From: Leptotrichia wadei
Lineage (GTDB): Bacteria; Fusobacteriota; Fusobacteriia; Fusobacteriales; Leptotrichiaceae
DNA length: 64,000 bases
Assembly: GCF_007990445.1 (NCBI RefSeq)
Contig: NZ_AP019841.1
Span: forward strand, 1,426,001-1,490,000
Reading direction: 5' to 3'
A program made the translations under genes and the position numbers. The notes under the pieces were generated by a model that ran no database searches, had not been told where the DNA came from, and saw only the letters and a list, made by a program, of their open reading frames with translations. Below are positions 37,606-47,886 of this stretch, piece by piece (position 1 is the first letter of the stretch; each line of letters begins with the position of its first letter).

Positions 37606-37724
37606 AATATTTTCCACTCCTTTATTGTGTTATTTAATTTAATTAATGACAAAAAATTCCACTCTTTGCCAAAAAAATTTATATTAAATAAAAAAATAAC
37701 GTTGACAACTTTTATTTTAAAAAT

Positions 37725-37738
37725 AAGCAATATTGCTT
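37725..37738. repeat. Perfect 14-bp palindrome
   Basis: AAGCAATATTGCTT lies upstream of the DJ-1 gene, in the 282-bp gap 37618-37899, about 120 bp before its start. It could be an operator. The rest of the gap is AT-rich without a frame. Confidence 0.35.
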
Positions 37739-37860
37739 CCCATTAGAGTAAGATATTTATAAATCCTATTTAACAAAAAATCTTGATCCTTGTTCAGAAA
37801 ATAAATAAAATATAGTTTTTATTTTTCAAATAGAATTTATCATAAAATTATAAAGACAAA

Positions 37861-37890
37861 AAAGGCTAATAAATAATATCACTAGCCTTT
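37861..37890 (-). terminator. Terminator of ptsI
   Basis: AAAGGCTA (37861-37868) and TAGCCTTT (37883-37890), with the minus strand running on into a T run. Confidence 0.75.
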
Positions 37891-37899
37891 TTTAATTTA

Positions 37900-39606
37900 T
37901 TAAACTAATTTTGCTATAACATCTTCAGGTGTGTCTTGTTGCAAAATTAAATCTCTAAATTTTTGAGCATCAGCATAACTGCTATTTCTAATTATTTTCT
38001 TAACAGTTAAACCAGATGAAGCACTCATACTAAATGAATCAAGTCCCATTCCTAAAAGCAACTTAGTAGCTCTCTTATCTCCTGCAAACTCTCCACACAT
38101 ACTTACACTAATGTGAGCTCCATGTGCAGCATCAATTACCTTTTGAATAGCTTCCAATACAGCAGGGTTAAATGAATTATATAAAGTTGAAACCATTTCA
38201 TTTCCTCTATCTACTGCTAAGAAGTATTGTGTCAAGTCATTTGTTCCGATTGAGAAAAAGTCAACTTCTTTTGCAAATTTATAAGCAACAATAGCTGTTG
38301 AAGGAGTTTCAACCATTATTCCTACTTTTATATTTCTATCATAAATTTTTCCGATTTCATCAAGTTCTTTTTTACATTCTTCCAAAATAGCGTTTGCTTT
38401 TCTAATTTCATTAATTGAACTTATCATTGGATACATAATTTTAATTTGTCCATATTGAGATGCTCTTAAAATCGCTCTCAATTGAGTTTTGAACATATCT
38501 TTATTTTCCAATGAAATTCTGATTGCTCTATATCCCAAGAATGGATTTAATTCTTTTGGCAAGTCTAAGTATGGTAATTCTTTATCTCCACCAATGTCCA
38601 TTGTTCTTATTGTTACAGGTTTTCCTTGCATTTTTTCAGCAACTACTCTATATGCTTGATATTGTTCTTCTTCTGTTGGGAAGTGATCAGAGTTCATAAA
38701 TAGGAATTCTGTTCTATATAATCCAATTCCAGTTGCTCCAGATTCGATTACAGCATCAACATCATTAGGACTTCCAATATTTCCCCAAATGTCGACTTTT
38801 CTTCCATCAACAGTAACTGCATCTTCATGAATTAATTTTCTTAATTCTTCTTTTTCTTTTTTTAACACTTCTTGTTTTTTAACATATTCGCTAATCAATT
38901 CTTCAGATGGTTCCAGATATAATTCCCCAGTTTCTCCATCCATAACAACAAGTTCTCCATCCTTAACTTCTGTCAAAATTCCTTTTACTCCAACTACTGC
39001 CGGTAATTCAAGCGATCTTGCCATAATTGCAGAATGGGCTGTTTTTCCTCCAACTTCTGTAATAAATCCAATACAGTTTTCCAAATCCAATTGAGCAGTA
39101 TCAGATGGAGTCAAGTCTTCAGTTACAACAATTGTCCCTGGTTCCAAGTTGCTCAAGTCATGAATTTTCATACCTAGCAAGTTTTTAAGCCATCTTTTAC
39201 CTATATCTTTTAAATCAGCAGCTCTTTCTCTTAAATATGGATCATCCAATTGTGAAATCATATCACAATATTCATTAATTCCATCGTGTAATGCTTTTGC
39301 GGCTGGAAGCCCATCTCCTTTAATTTTATCTTCAACTTCCGAAATTAAATCATCATCTTCAAGAAGCATAATATGACCATCAAAAATTGCTGCTTTATCT
39401 TCTCCCATTTTCTCTTTTACTTTTTCTCTAATTGCAATTAACTGCATTTTAGATTTTTTCAATCCATTTTCCAATTTTGCAAGTTCAGCTTCAATTGTTG
39501 AATTTTCATCCTTAGTTTCCGGTACAACAATTTCCTCTGTTATAAAAAGTAATACTTTACCTATAGATACTCCTTCAGAAGCACCAATTCCTGTCATTCT
39601 TTTCAT
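37900..39606 (-). CDS. ptsI: Phosphoenolpyruvate-protein phosphotransferase (PTS enzyme I)
   Basis: This transfers phosphate from PEP to HPr for all PTS sugars, 568 aa, normal length. H191 in GGKTAHSAIMARSLELPAVV is the phospho-accepting His. The C-terminal TIM barrel has GLYRTEFLFM, VTIRTMDIGGDKELPYL, and the active-site Cys in SVSMCGEFAGD. ATG 39606 follows GAGGAGAAAAAC. ptsH is not adjacent, so the two general PTS proteins are unlinked here. Confidence 0.96.
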   Translation of the reverse strand: MKRMTGIGASEGVSIGKVLLFITEEIVVPETKDENSTIEAELAKLENGLKKSKMQLIAIREKVKEKMGEDKAAIFDGHIMLLEDDDLISEVEDKIKGDGLPAAKALHDGINEYCDMISQLDDPYLRERAADLKDIGKRWLKNLLGMKIHDLSNLEPGTIVVTEDLTPSDTAQLDLENCIGFITEVGGKTAHSAIMARSLELPAVVGVKGILTEVKDGELVVMDGETGELYLEPSEELISEYVKKQEVLKKEKEELRKLIHEDAVTVDGRKVDIWGNIGSPNDVDAVIESGATGIGLYRTEFLFMNSDHFPTEEEQYQAYRVVAEKMQGKPVTIRTMDIGGDKELPYLDLPKELNPFLGYRAIRISLENKDMFKTQLRAILRASQYGQIKIMYPMISSINEIRKANAILEECKKELDEIGKIYDRNIKVGIMVETPSTAIVAYKFAKEVDFFSIGTNDLTQYFLAVDRGNEMVSTLYNSFNPAVLEAIQKVIDAAHGAHISVSMCGEFAGDKRATKLLLGMGLDSFSMSASSGLTVKKIIRNSSYADAQKFRDLILQQDTPEDVIAKLV

Positions 39607-39701
39607 GTTTTTCTCCTCTATATATATAATTTTTTTTTACAAACAAATTTTAATGCAATTTTTTTAAAATTAAACTAACTTTAAACTTAATAAACATAAA
39701 T

Positions 39702-40472
39702 TTACTTATAATACTTACTTCTATTAGCCTTTATATGATCCCTCAAAACTTTAACAATTTCTCCCTTTCCAAACTTTGTCGCCATATCCATTGGAGTACC
39801 GCCATGCTTATCAGTAAGTGTCGGATTAGCTCCATATTTTAACAGCATCTTTACAATTTCCACATTTGCCTTCAATGTTGCATCTTCAAGCGGAGTCCAG
39901 CCATCCACCGTACTTCCAATATTAGCAAGCCTGGAATCCTTTTTTAACAATGTTTCCACTGCTTCTTCATTTCCATAGTATGCAGCCGTTCCCACAGTCG
40001 TTCTATTAAAAATTGGATGTCTTTCATATAAATTTGCCCCATTTTCAATCAGAAGTTTCAGTATTTCCTGATTTCTTGCTTCAATAGCAACAATAATCGG
40101 AGTATACCCATCCTTGCTTTTAGAGTTGACATCGACTAATTCAGCTCCTCCACCGGCAATTAGCGATGATTCGTTCAAATCTACTCCATATACTCCTGCA
40201 GGTCTATTTATATATTCTTCTAGCAATCCTTTACGGTTCTTAATATTTTTTTCAATTGCAAGATAAAACTGAACATATTTGTTATTATGCTTTCGAATAG
40301 CATCAAGCAATGATTTTATCTGCCTTTCTTTCGTATCCTCTTCCTTTTTTTTCGTTACCAGATTTTCTCCAGTGTCATATTTAAAAGTTATTGGAAACAT
40401 TATTTGACTAAAAAGCAATAAAATTATACCCAAGATCATTTTATTCCTTTTAAATAAAAAAAACTTACTCAC
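39702..40472 (-). CDS. Secreted ankyrin-repeat protein
   Basis: This encodes 256 aa from a GTG at 40472 behind GAGGTATAAAAA. A basic N-terminus and hydrophobic stretch (MILGIILLLFSQIMF) indicate export or membrane anchoring. From about residue 120 there are ankyrin repeats: GYTPIIVAIEARNQEILKLL, then a less regular one with TVGTAAYYGNEEAVETLL, then GWTPLEDATLKANVEIVKML and GGTPMDMATKFGKGEIVKVL. Such exported ankyrin proteins bind partner proteins in the envelope; some bacterial ones are immunity-type or catalase-protecting proteins. A specific role cannot be given. Confidence 0.8.
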   Translation of the reverse strand: MSKFFLFKRNKMILGIILLLFSQIMFPITFKYDTGENLVTKKKEEDTKERQIKSLLDAIRKHNNKYVQFYLAIEKNIKNRKGLLEEYINRPAGVYGVDLNESSLIAGGGAELVDVNSKSKDGYTPIIVAIEARNQEILKLLIENGANLYERHPIFNRTTVGTAAYYGNEEAVETLLKKDSRLANIGSTVDGWTPLEDATLKANVEIVKMLLKYGANPTLTDKHGGTPMDMATKFGKGEIVKVLRDHIKANRSKYYK

Positions 40473-40762
40473 TTTTTATACCTCACTAATAGTATTATAC
40501 CATATCATTTTAAAAGTGCAAATTTTTTTTCCATATTTTCATAATTTTTTTATATTTTTATTATTCTTATACTCTGTTAATTGTAAAACTGCCCATTTTC
40601 AAATAAATAAAATTCTGCTTTTATCTCTAGTATTATTATTTTTTCATTTATTCAATCAGTTTATCACGTATTTATTAGATGCTTTTCCTGATTTAATTTT
40701 TGTATTTTTTCTACTGATGAAAATACTTTAATATCTATATTTATAAATTCTTTTAAAAAAAT

Positions 40763-41179
40763 TTATTTTTTCCGTATTTTATCATATCGTTTTGCCATTT
40801 CTATTGCCTTTTTTTCTATATTTTCTAATTTTTTCTCTTTAGATTCAGTATTTACTTTCGTATCCCATTCCTTCTGATTCAAACGCAACTTTTCCCTTTC
40901 CTTGTCAGATAACTCTCCTAAAAGTAAATTATAAAGTTTTGCAACTTCTGATTTCCATGCTTCTATCATTTGTCCATCTACATCCACAGGCAAGGCATCT
41001 CTTCTCGTATCTTCCATTCTTTGCTTCATATAATCTTCATAACTGATTTTTAAAATATCTGGCTTTTTTGAAACTGTTGCTGTATTTGGCTTTTTACTTT
41101 TTTTATTTTCTTTTCCATACTTTGAACAATTCATTATTCCTAATGCTAAAACTGCTATTATTAAGATTATCTTTTTCAT
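40763..41179 (-). CDS. Lipoprotein with LprI/DUF1311-like domain
   Basis: This encodes 138 aa from ATG 41179 behind AGGAGGTAATTTTAAAG. The signal MKKIILIIAVLALGIMNCSK has its lipobox Cys at 18. The mature part is helical, with YNLLLGELSDKEREKLRLNQKEWDT, the pattern of the LprI-like DUF1311 domain (a lysozyme-inhibitor-like family in some bacteria). The conserved Cys pairs of that domain are missing, so inhibitor function is uncertain. It lies between the ankyrin gene and ftsH with its own -10 box TATAAT. Confidence 0.55.
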   Translation of the reverse strand: MKKIILIIAVLALGIMNCSKYGKENKKSKKPNTATVSKKPDILKISYEDYMKQRMEDTRRDALPVDVDGQMIEAWKSEVAKLYNLLLGELSDKEREKLRLNQKEWDTKVNTESKEKKLENIEKKAIEMAKRYDKIRKK

Positions 41180-41239
41180 CTTTAAAATTACCTCCTTACA
41201 TATTTGTATTATACTATATATTTTAAACAAAAAAAAGAG

Positions 41240-41266
41240 AAATAACAAAGTTTATCAATGTTATTT
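41240..41266 (-). terminator. Terminator of the ftsH operon
   Basis: AAATAACA (41240-41247) and TGTTATTT (41259-41266). The minus strand then reads CTCTTTTTTTTG. Confidence 0.7.
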
Positions 41267-41290
41267 CCCAATATTTTAAATTTTTATATT

Positions 41291-43681
41291 CTACTCCATA
41301 AAACTAGGCAATTTAAAATTATTTTTTTTCTTTTTATTATTACCTGCCTGATTTGAAGAATCATCATTTTCATCTTTATTTCCATCACTTCCAGAACCGC
41401 CATTATTATCAGAAGAATCATCAGAATTATTATTATCTTTATCTTTTTTATCTTTGTCTTTATTTTCATCATCATTTTTACTATTTTCTGTTCCTTCTGA
41501 ATCAGAATCACCTTCCGATGACCAGTCTGATTTTCCAGTAATTTCTCTTACAGCTTCAGCTAGTTTTTTAGTTTTATTTTTTTCTTCCAGCTTTTTAGCA
41601 TCTTCTTCCACTTTATTTTCTGTTTCATTTTCAAGTTCTAATTCCTGCTTAGCATCTTCTGCTGCTTTTTCGCTCTCAGATTTTTGAATTTCTTTATTTT
41701 TAACTTCTTCTGTTTTAAAGCTTTGAGTTTTTTCATCTTTGTCAGAATTTTCAGATTCCTTCAAAATTTGCTCAGCTGTTTCACCTTTAATGATTCGTCT
41801 AACTTCATCTCCAGTAATAGTTTCCTTTTTCAGCAATAATGCCACTACTTCTTCTAATTTGCTCCAGTTATCCTGTAAAGTATTTAAAGTATTTAAATAT
41901 TCTTCAGTTAGTATTTTTCTTATTTCAAGATCAATTTCCCTAACTGTTTCATCACTTTTGTTTGGAGCAAATGAATATTCATCATCTGAATTTTCAAAGT
42001 TAATTGGTCCTAATTTTTTACTCATTCCGACACTTTCAACATAAGCTCTTGCGACTTTTGTAGCACGCTTTATATCAGAATAAGCACCTGTACTTATATC
42101 TTCCAATCCGATTTCTTCAGCGGCACGCCCACCAAACAGCACTTTTATTTCAGCCAGCATCTGTTTACTTGTAGTTACTAATTTTTCTTCAGGAAGCGGC
42201 ATCATAAATCCACCAGCTTCACCTCTAGGAATTATTGTAACCTTATGAACAGGATCAGCTCCTGGTGTTAATTCAGTCATAATAGCATGTCCAGCTTCGT
42301 GATAAGCCAATAATTTCTTTTCTTCAGGTTTAATAATTTTACCTTTTTGTCCAAGTCCCATTCCAATTTTATCTACAGCTTCATCCAGATCAGCCATTTT
42401 TATCGTATCACTGGCTCTTCTTGCTGCCAAAATAGCCGCTTCATTTAACAAGTTAGCCAAATCAGCTCCGACAAATCCTGGAGTTATTTTAGCAATATCC
42501 TCAAGTCTTACATCTTTAGCAAGCTTTTTATTTCTCGAATGAACTTTCAATATCGCAATACGTCCTTGTAAATCAGGCGCATCAACTGTCACACGTCTAT
42601 CAAAACGTCCAGCACGCAATAACGCAGGGTCAAGCACATCTTCCCTATTTGTTGCTGCAAGCACGATAACTTTTGTATCAGTTTCAAATCCATCCATTTC
42701 AACAAGCAGCTGATTCAATGTTTGTTCTCTTTCATCATTGCTTCCACTATTTTTTCCAACACTTCTTCTTCTACCAATAGCATCAATTTCATCAATAAAT
42801 ATAATTGATGGGCTAGATTCCTTAGCTTTTTCAAACAAGTCCCTTACACGTGAAGCACCAACCCCAACAAACATTTCCACAAATTCCGAACCTGAAATGC
42901 TAAAGAACGAAGCTCCAGATTCACCAGCAACCGCCTTTGCAAGCAATGTTTTCCCTGTTCCAGGTCTTCCTAACAAAAGCACGCCTTTCGGCACTCTTGC
43001 CCCAGCTTTTGTATATTTTTCAGGATTTTTCAAAAAGTCAACAACTTCCCGTAATTCTTCTTTCGCTCCATCAACACCTGCAACATCATCAAATTTTACA
43101 TCAGGCTTTTTATCAATTTTATTAACTCTAGATTTTCCAAATCCGAAAATGTTTCCAGGTCCTCCACCTTGTGAACCTCCAACCATTTTTTTAGCTAAAT
43201 AAACCATAAGAGCTATCATTATAATCATCGGTAAAAATTGCCCTAAAAGTAGCAAGAAGAAACTTCCTCCCGATGGCTGCAATGAATTTAACTTCACTTT
43301 CTTACGTTCAATCGCATTAATGATAATCGGTTCATTTCCGACTCTATCTGTTATTTTCTTTGTGAAATAAAGGGTATCTTTTCCATTTTCATGAGACTGT
43401 GCAATCAATTTATCATCTTTTTCATTTATTTCAGCAAATTCCCCAGCTTGTGTCCTATTTACAAATTCTGTATATGAAATTTCCTTTTTAGCTTGAAAAT
43501 AAGTTTGTATATCCTGATGGAATATCGCTGTAAAAGTGAATAGCAACACTACGAAAATAAAGAACAGAAATCCTGAAAATGGAGATTTATTTCCATCATC
43601 CTGTCTATTATTTTTTCTATTGTTATCCTTCCGCAATTCTTCCAACCGCTTTCTAATATCGTTTTTATCTTTCTCTGCCAT
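41291..43681 (-). CDS. ftsH: ATP-dependent zinc metalloprotease FtsH with long acidic tail
   Basis: This is a membrane-bound AAA+ protease that removes misfolded membrane proteins and short-lived regulators, 796 aa. Two membrane helices (about residues 37-54 and 140-162) flank the periplasmic loop. Walker A is GRPGTGKT near 238-245, Walker B is [11 protein letters not shown], and the SRH region is [19 protein letters not shown]. The zinc site is H461-E-A-G-H465. I start at ATG 43681 behind GGGAGGAAAA. Usual length is 610-680 aa. Here about 150 extra C-terminal residues, rich in Glu, Asp, Lys, Asn, Ser and Gly, follow residue 645. The gene overlaps tilS by 17 bp. Confidence 0.95.
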   Translation of the reverse strand: MAEKDKNDIRKRLEELRKDNNRKNNRQDDGNKSPFSGFLFFIFVVLLFTFTAIFHQDIQTYFQAKKEISYTEFVNRTQAGEFAEINEKDDKLIAQSHENGKDTLYFTKKITDRVGNEPIIINAIERKKVKLNSLQPSGGSFFLLLLGQFLPMIIMIALMVYLAKKMVGGSQGGGPGNIFGFGKSRVNKIDKKPDVKFDDVAGVDGAKEELREVVDFLKNPEKYTKAGARVPKGVLLLGRPGTGKTLLAKAVAGESGASFFSISGSEFVEMFVGVGASRVRDLFEKAKESSPSIIFIDEIDAIGRRRSVGKNSGSNDEREQTLNQLLVEMDGFETDTKVIVLAATNREDVLDPALLRAGRFDRRVTVDAPDLQGRIAILKVHSRNKKLAKDVRLEDIAKITPGFVGADLANLLNEAAILAARRASDTIKMADLDEAVDKIGMGLGQKGKIIKPEEKKLLAYHEAGHAIMTELTPGADPVHKVTIIPRGEAGGFMMPLPEEKLVTTSKQMLAEIKVLFGGRAAEEIGLEDISTGAYSDIKRATKVARAYVESVGMSKKLGPINFENSDDEYSFAPNKSDETVREIDLEIRKILTEEYLNTLNTLQDNWSKLEEVVALLLKKETITGDEVRRIIKGETAEQILKESENSDKDEKTQSFKTEEVKNKEIQKSESEKAAEDAKQELELENETENKVEEDAKKLEEKNKTKKLAEAVREITGKSDWSSEGDSDSEGTENSKNDDENKDKDKKDKDNNNSDDSSDNNGGSGSDGNKDENDDSSNQAGNNKKKKNNFKLPSFME

Positions 43682-45203
43682 TTTTCCTCCCAATTACTAA
43701 TAATTTACTTTTACTCCCGTTTCCTAATTTTTTTATTTCTTTTTCTATCTCATTTTCCTGAATTTTTTCCAAAAATTTTGAAAATTTTATATCCGAAATT
43801 GCTAAAATTTCTGTCACTTCATTAGTATTTCCATTTTCCAATTTTACATCATCACTTGAAAACTCTAAATTATTTTGAATTCCAGAAACCTTAACTCCTA
43901 CAATCGGAACAAAATCTCTTTCCCCCTTTGGAACTTTTTCATCAATCAAGATTTTCTTCACCTTTTTATGTCCTAAATTTTTCAAAGAAATTCTATCTCC
44001 ATCTTTTCTATTTCTGACAAAAAATTCCCCATTTTCTATTCTATCATCAATTTTAAAAATAGCATATTCTGCATTTTCATCCTTTTTAAAATTTTCAATA
44101 TTTTCATATAGGGTTATTTTGTAATTATACCATTTAATACTTTGATTTTCCTTTAAAATTATGGTTTTATCAGATAATATTCTATTTTTATCACTTTCTA
44201 GATCTTCTTTTGTATTTCTATTTAAAATCTTTACAATTTCCAGTTTCCCATAAACATTTTGCAAAATTTTATTTTCTCCTAAATAAAATTCCTTTGTCCC
44301 TGCATTTTTCAATTCTCCATTTTTATTAAAAAAACTCCTAAAAATCTGATCAATCTTTTCCCTTGAAACTTGCACATTATTTTTTTTCAGAAAAAAACTC
44401 AATTCATCCTTTTGATTAACCTCATTTTTCTTTAGAATTTTAAAATTTCCCTTTTCTAAATTTTTCTCATTTTCAAATTTTTCCGCTCCAGCAAAATTTC
44501 TTTCATTAATTTCCACAATCAAAGATTCCACTTTTCTTCTAAAATCTGGATTAACCCTTTCAAAGCAAGGAAAAATTTCATTTCTAATAAAATTTCTCGT
44601 ATAATCATTTTCATTATTTGTATAATCAACTAAATATTCCCAATTCCGACTTTTCAGAAAATACAAAATTTCACTTTTTTCAAATCCTAAAATTGGTCTT
44701 ACTATATTCTCACGCACTTCTGGAATACCCTTTAACCCATTCATAGACGTTCCACGTAAAAGCCGAAAAATAAAAGTTTCCACATTGTCATCCATATTAT
44801 GACCTGTTGCAATTTTATTATACCCAATATTTTTCCTAACTTCCTCAATCGCTTCATACCGTAATTCCCTAGCCGCTAATTCCAATGATTTCTTATTTTC
44901 TTTTGAATATTTTTTTACATCCACACTTTGAATATAACAGTCAACATCGTTTTCAGATGCAAACTTTTTTACAAATTTCAAATCATTCTCAACATCAGCC
45001 CGCAAATTATGATTGACATAAACAAGTGAAATTTCCATCGAAATTCGACTTTTTAAAAATTTTAGAAAATTATAAAGAAAAACCGAATCAGGCCCTCCAG
45101 AAAATGCAATAAGAACTTTATCTCCTTCTGAAATCAATTTTTTTTCAATAACTTCTATTGATCTCTTCAATATTTTCTTTTCTATTTTTTTTACTTTTTC
45201 CAT
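43665..45203 (-). CDS. tilS: tRNA(Ile)-lysidine synthase
   Basis: This enzyme converts C34 of the CAU-anticodon isoleucine tRNA to lysidine so it reads AUA, essential in AT-rich genomes. The PP-loop ATP site is [17 protein letters not shown], with further conserved [20 protein letters not shown]. The length is about 512 aa; the C-terminal domain carries [20 protein letters not shown] typical of TilS. The start is uncertain: ATG 45203 ([10 protein letters not shown]) is preferred by family spacing to the P-loop, with ATG 45236 and TTG 45278 also in frame. It is directly coupled to ftsH, a common bacterial pair. Confidence 0.9.
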   Translation of the reverse strand: MEKVKKIEKKILKRSIEVIEKKLISEGDKVLIAFSGGPDSVFLYNFLKFLKSRISMEISLVYVNHNLRADVENDLKFVKKFASENDVDCYIQSVDVKKYSKENKKSLELAARELRYEAIEEVRKNIGYNKIATGHNMDDNVETFIFRLLRGTSMNGLKGIPEVRENIVRPILGFEKSEILYFLKSRNWEYLVDYTNNENDYTRNFIRNEIFPCFERVNPDFRRKVESLIVEINERNFAGAEKFENEKNLEKGNFKILKKNEVNQKDELSFFLKKNNVQVSREKIDQIFRSFFNKNGELKNAGTKEFYLGENKILQNVYGKLEIVKILNRNTKEDLESDKNRILSDKTIILKENQSIKWYNYKITLYENIENFKKDENAEYAIFKIDDRIENGEFFVRNRKDGDRISLKNLGHKKVKKILIDEKVPKGERDFVPIVGVKVSGIQNNLEFSSDDVKLENGNTNEVTEILAISDIKFSKFLEKIQENEIEKEIKKLGNGSKSKLLVIGRKNGRER

Positions 45204-45329
45204 TAAATTTATTCCCAATTTTTTATTTTTTTCCATTAAATCTATATGTCCAATATTTTTACTCTTACAAATAGCCAAACTCCTTGTTTTACACTACTTA
45301 ATTTAACTATAATTTTAATTTAATTAGAT

Positions 45330-46280
45330 TTATTTTAATTGCCCGCTCTCACGACGTTTTTTCAAATGTTCCTCATGTGTCTTTGAATAATATGTTTTTC
45401 CCTTATATGTAAAGAAAAATAAATCATCTGTCTTCTCAGCATTTAACACAGCCTTAAAAGTTTCAATTGGAGGATTTCCAATTGGTGTTGGAGGCAATCC
45501 TTTGACTTTATACGAATTATACGCTGTATTCTGTAATTTTAAATCATTTCTCGTAGCCTGTCTTCCCAACTCATATTTTAACGTAGCATCTGACTCCAGC
45601 TTCATCCCAATTTCTAATCTTTTCAAAAATATTCCGGCAACTTTAGGCTTATCCGCTTCATCAGGCACTTCTGCTTCCACAATAGAAGCCAATTTTAAAT
45701 CATCGTAAAATTTCTTCTTGTCAGGATATTTTTCAGGCGGAAATTTTTTCAAAAACTCATCAAGAATAGTTCTAATAACTTGTTTTGTTGTAACATTTTC
45801 AGAAAAAATATAAGTTTCAGGATAGAAATATCCTTCAAAATTATTATTTTCATGCGGATATGGAAAATCAACCTCGCTCAAAGCTTTATTAATTTCCTCA
45901 GTATTTCCCAATTCAAGCGCTTCCATCCGAGCAAACACTTGCTTTGATGTAAATCCTTCAGGAATTGTAAGTCTTATTCCATTAGTTTCACTATTCTTTA
46001 TTTTTTTTATAATTTCATATTTTGAATATTTCCCATTAAATTTATAAGTTCCCACTTTTAACTTTATATTTCCACCATTTAATTTTAGATATATTCTATC
46101 CATAATTCCATAATTCAATTTTAAGTCTTTATAAATTTGTATAAAATTTGTCCCTTTTTTTACATTTACATTAACATTTTTATACTCCCTTTTTGCAAAA
46201 AAGAAGTTAAAAAAGAGTGACAGACACATAAACAATATTAAAAATATTATGACATAAGTAATTTTCAATGTATTTTTCAT
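45330..46280 (-). CDS. mltG: Endolytic murein transglycosylase MltG (YceG-like)
   Basis: This membrane-anchored enzyme cuts nascent glycan strands and helps set their length, 316 aa from ATG 46280 behind GGGAGAAAAAA. One N-terminal membrane helix (YVIIFLILFMCLSLFFNFFF) precedes a LysM-like small domain. The catalytic region is LTIPEGFTSKQV, EGYFYPETYIF, then LASIVEAEVPDEADKP with the catalytic Glu in A-S-I-V-E, and LPPTPIGNPP near the end. It is the second gene of the unit running from the lipocalin-like gene to ftsH. Confidence 0.93.
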   Translation of the reverse strand: MKNTLKITYVIIFLILFMCLSLFFNFFFAKREYKNVNVNVKKGTNFIQIYKDLKLNYGIMDRIYLKLNGGNIKLKVGTYKFNGKYSKYEIIKKIKNSETNGIRLTIPEGFTSKQVFARMEALELGNTEEINKALSEVDFPYPHENNNFEGYFYPETYIFSENVTTKQVIRTILDEFLKKFPPEKYPDKKKFYDDLKLASIVEAEVPDEADKPKVAGIFLKRLEIGMKLESDATLKYELGRQATRNDLKLQNTAYNSYKVKGLPPTPIGNPPIETFKAVLNAEKTDDLFFFTYKGKTYYSKTHEEHLKKRRESGQLK

Positions 46281-46361
46281 TTTTTTCTCCCAAATATTCA
46301 GTATTTTTATTTGTAAAAATCTACAAATTTCAATTAATGTGAACTTTTTCAATTAATTTTT

Positions 46362-47456
46362 TCATTTTTTTGTATCTTTACCATTATTTTCTATTTTATT
46401 TTTATTTTTTAAATTTTTATTTTTTAAATCCTCATCATTAAGCTCAATAACTTCTACACTTTTAGTTCCATCCTTAGTTTCAAACCTTGTCATTCCCTCT
46501 TTTCTCATTCTTCTCTCAAATTCCCTTTTTGCACCAATTGTATCAATTTGAAACACACTTGCAGGATTTTCACTCAATCTTCTTTCCAAATCATCCGTTC
46601 TATTTTTTAATTCAGCTTTTTTCCTTTCATTCTCAAGTTCCCGAATACTTTTCATATTTACATCATAATCAAGATTCTTAAGATTACTTTTATTATCCAC
46701 AATTTTTTCAAACTCATCCAATTCATCATTTTCAAGTGAAATTTTATTATTATTCGGATAACGTGAAAGAACTCTTGTAACTCCATTATAATATCTTATA
46801 ATCATATAGCGATAATTTTTATCAAAGAATATAATTTCATTCCTATTATTTTTAAAATATTTCTTTTCAATATCCAAATACACATTCCCTTTTTTTTCTT
46901 CGATCCACCCTCTCTGCATTTCTTCATTCCATTTATCAGTCTGCGGATCAAAATAACTTTTAATTATTCTATATCCATTTTCCTCCTGCAAAAAATCATA
47001 TCTTACATTTTTCAAGTTTTTCTCCGAATTATCATCTGTTTTTATCAAATACCACGTTCCATAACTCTTTGCCGTTTGAAATTTTATAATCGGATTAACT
47101 TTATCATCTATTTTTTTTATAAATCGTTCAATTCTATTAGTTTTTTTCAACTTTTTCTGTTGTTTTTCCTCTTCCTCATCCTGAATCCGATCCAAATAAA
47201 TCAAATCCCCATCTTCATCATCTGTTTTTTCCAAATCTTCATTTTCAAAATCAGTATTACTATCTTTATTAATAATAATATCAATTTTTATCGCCTCATC
47301 CTCAACTCTATTTCCACTAATTTTCTTTTCGCCACTTTTATTTTCACTAACAGCTTTTCTGCTCCCGCCAGCAAACATTGACAATGAAAATATCCAGAAA
47401 CAGACTGCGATGTAAAATTTTACTTTCCTATATTGATTAAATTTCTGCTTATCCAA
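46362..47456 (-). CDS. Exported protein with lipocalin-like domain
   Basis: This encodes about 364 aa. I place the start at TTG 47456 (eight bases behind AAAAAGG); a GTG at 47465 is also in frame. A membrane or signal segment (FYIAVCFWIFSLSMFAGGSR) is followed by an acidic linker. A domain of about 100 residues then has the lipocalin pattern: YGTWYLIK (the G-x-W motif), YRIIKSYFDPQTDKWNEEM, and later KNYRYMIIRYYNGVTRVLSR. Bacterial lipocalins of the Blc type carry lipids or membrane-stress ligands. The C-terminal third is helical and Lys/Glu-rich. Being first in a unit with mltG suggests an envelope role. The lipocalin call is by motif reading only. Confidence 0.5.
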   Translation of the reverse strand: MDKQKFNQYRKVKFYIAVCFWIFSLSMFAGGSRKAVSENKSGEKKISGNRVEDEAIKIDIIINKDSNTDFENEDLEKTDDEDGDLIYLDRIQDEEEEKQQKKLKKTNRIERFIKKIDDKVNPIIKFQTAKSYGTWYLIKTDDNSEKNLKNVRYDFLQEENGYRIIKSYFDPQTDKWNEEMQRGWIEEKKGNVYLDIEKKYFKNNRNEIIFFDKNYRYMIIRYYNGVTRVLSRYPNNNKISLENDELDEFEKIVDNKSNLKNLDYDVNMKSIRELENERKKAELKNRTDDLERRLSENPASVFQIDTIGAKREFERRMRKEGMTRFETKDGTKSVEVIELNDEDLKNKNLKNKNKIENNGKDTKK

Positions 47457-47843
47457 AGTATTCACCTTTTTTTCATTTTTTTATTATAATAAAACTTCTT
47501 TATACTAAATCCTGTTTGAAATAAATATCTTCACATTAGGAAATCGAAATCCTTTACTAAAATTTAGATAGAAAAAGCGTAAATTCCAAACCCTAAAGTT
47601 ACAATAATTTTTTCAAACTTTAGTTTTATTATTCCAGTTTTTTCTAATTATATCACACATTTTTCAAATTTCAAATTAAATATTTTATATTATATTTTCC
47701 AATTTACAAGACTTAATCTCAAATACTGGCTTTTATTATATTTATTTATTTGGTAACAATGGAATTTTCCACTAAATCTAATTTAAAAAATAAAAATTAT
47801 ATTTTATATTAGTCCGCCGTTTAATAATTGTTTATATAACAAA
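47457..47843. other. Non-coding AT-rich gap
   Basis: There is no frame with a ribosome binding site on either strand. A TATAAT-like box near 47483-47488 on the minus strand may serve the lipocalin-like gene. No repeats of note are seen. Confidence 0.5.
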
Positions 47844-47871
47844 AAAACTGTCCTAAAATTAAAACAGTTTT
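47844..47871 (-). terminator. Terminator of purD
   Basis: AAAACTGT (47844-47851) and ACAGTTTT (47864-47871), followed on the minus strand by TTTTTTTG. Confidence 0.75.
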
Positions 47872-47886
47872 TTCTTCCCGATTATT

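Noticed and set aside
40516-40731. 71-aa hydrophobic frame between the ankyrin and LprI-like genes
   Set aside because: It is Phe/Leu-rich as expected from T-rich intergenic DNA, with no ribosome binding site or promoter.
42738-43202. 154-aa plus-strand frame
   Set aside because: It is entirely antisense to the conserved AAA domain of ftsH and its composition mirrors that gene.
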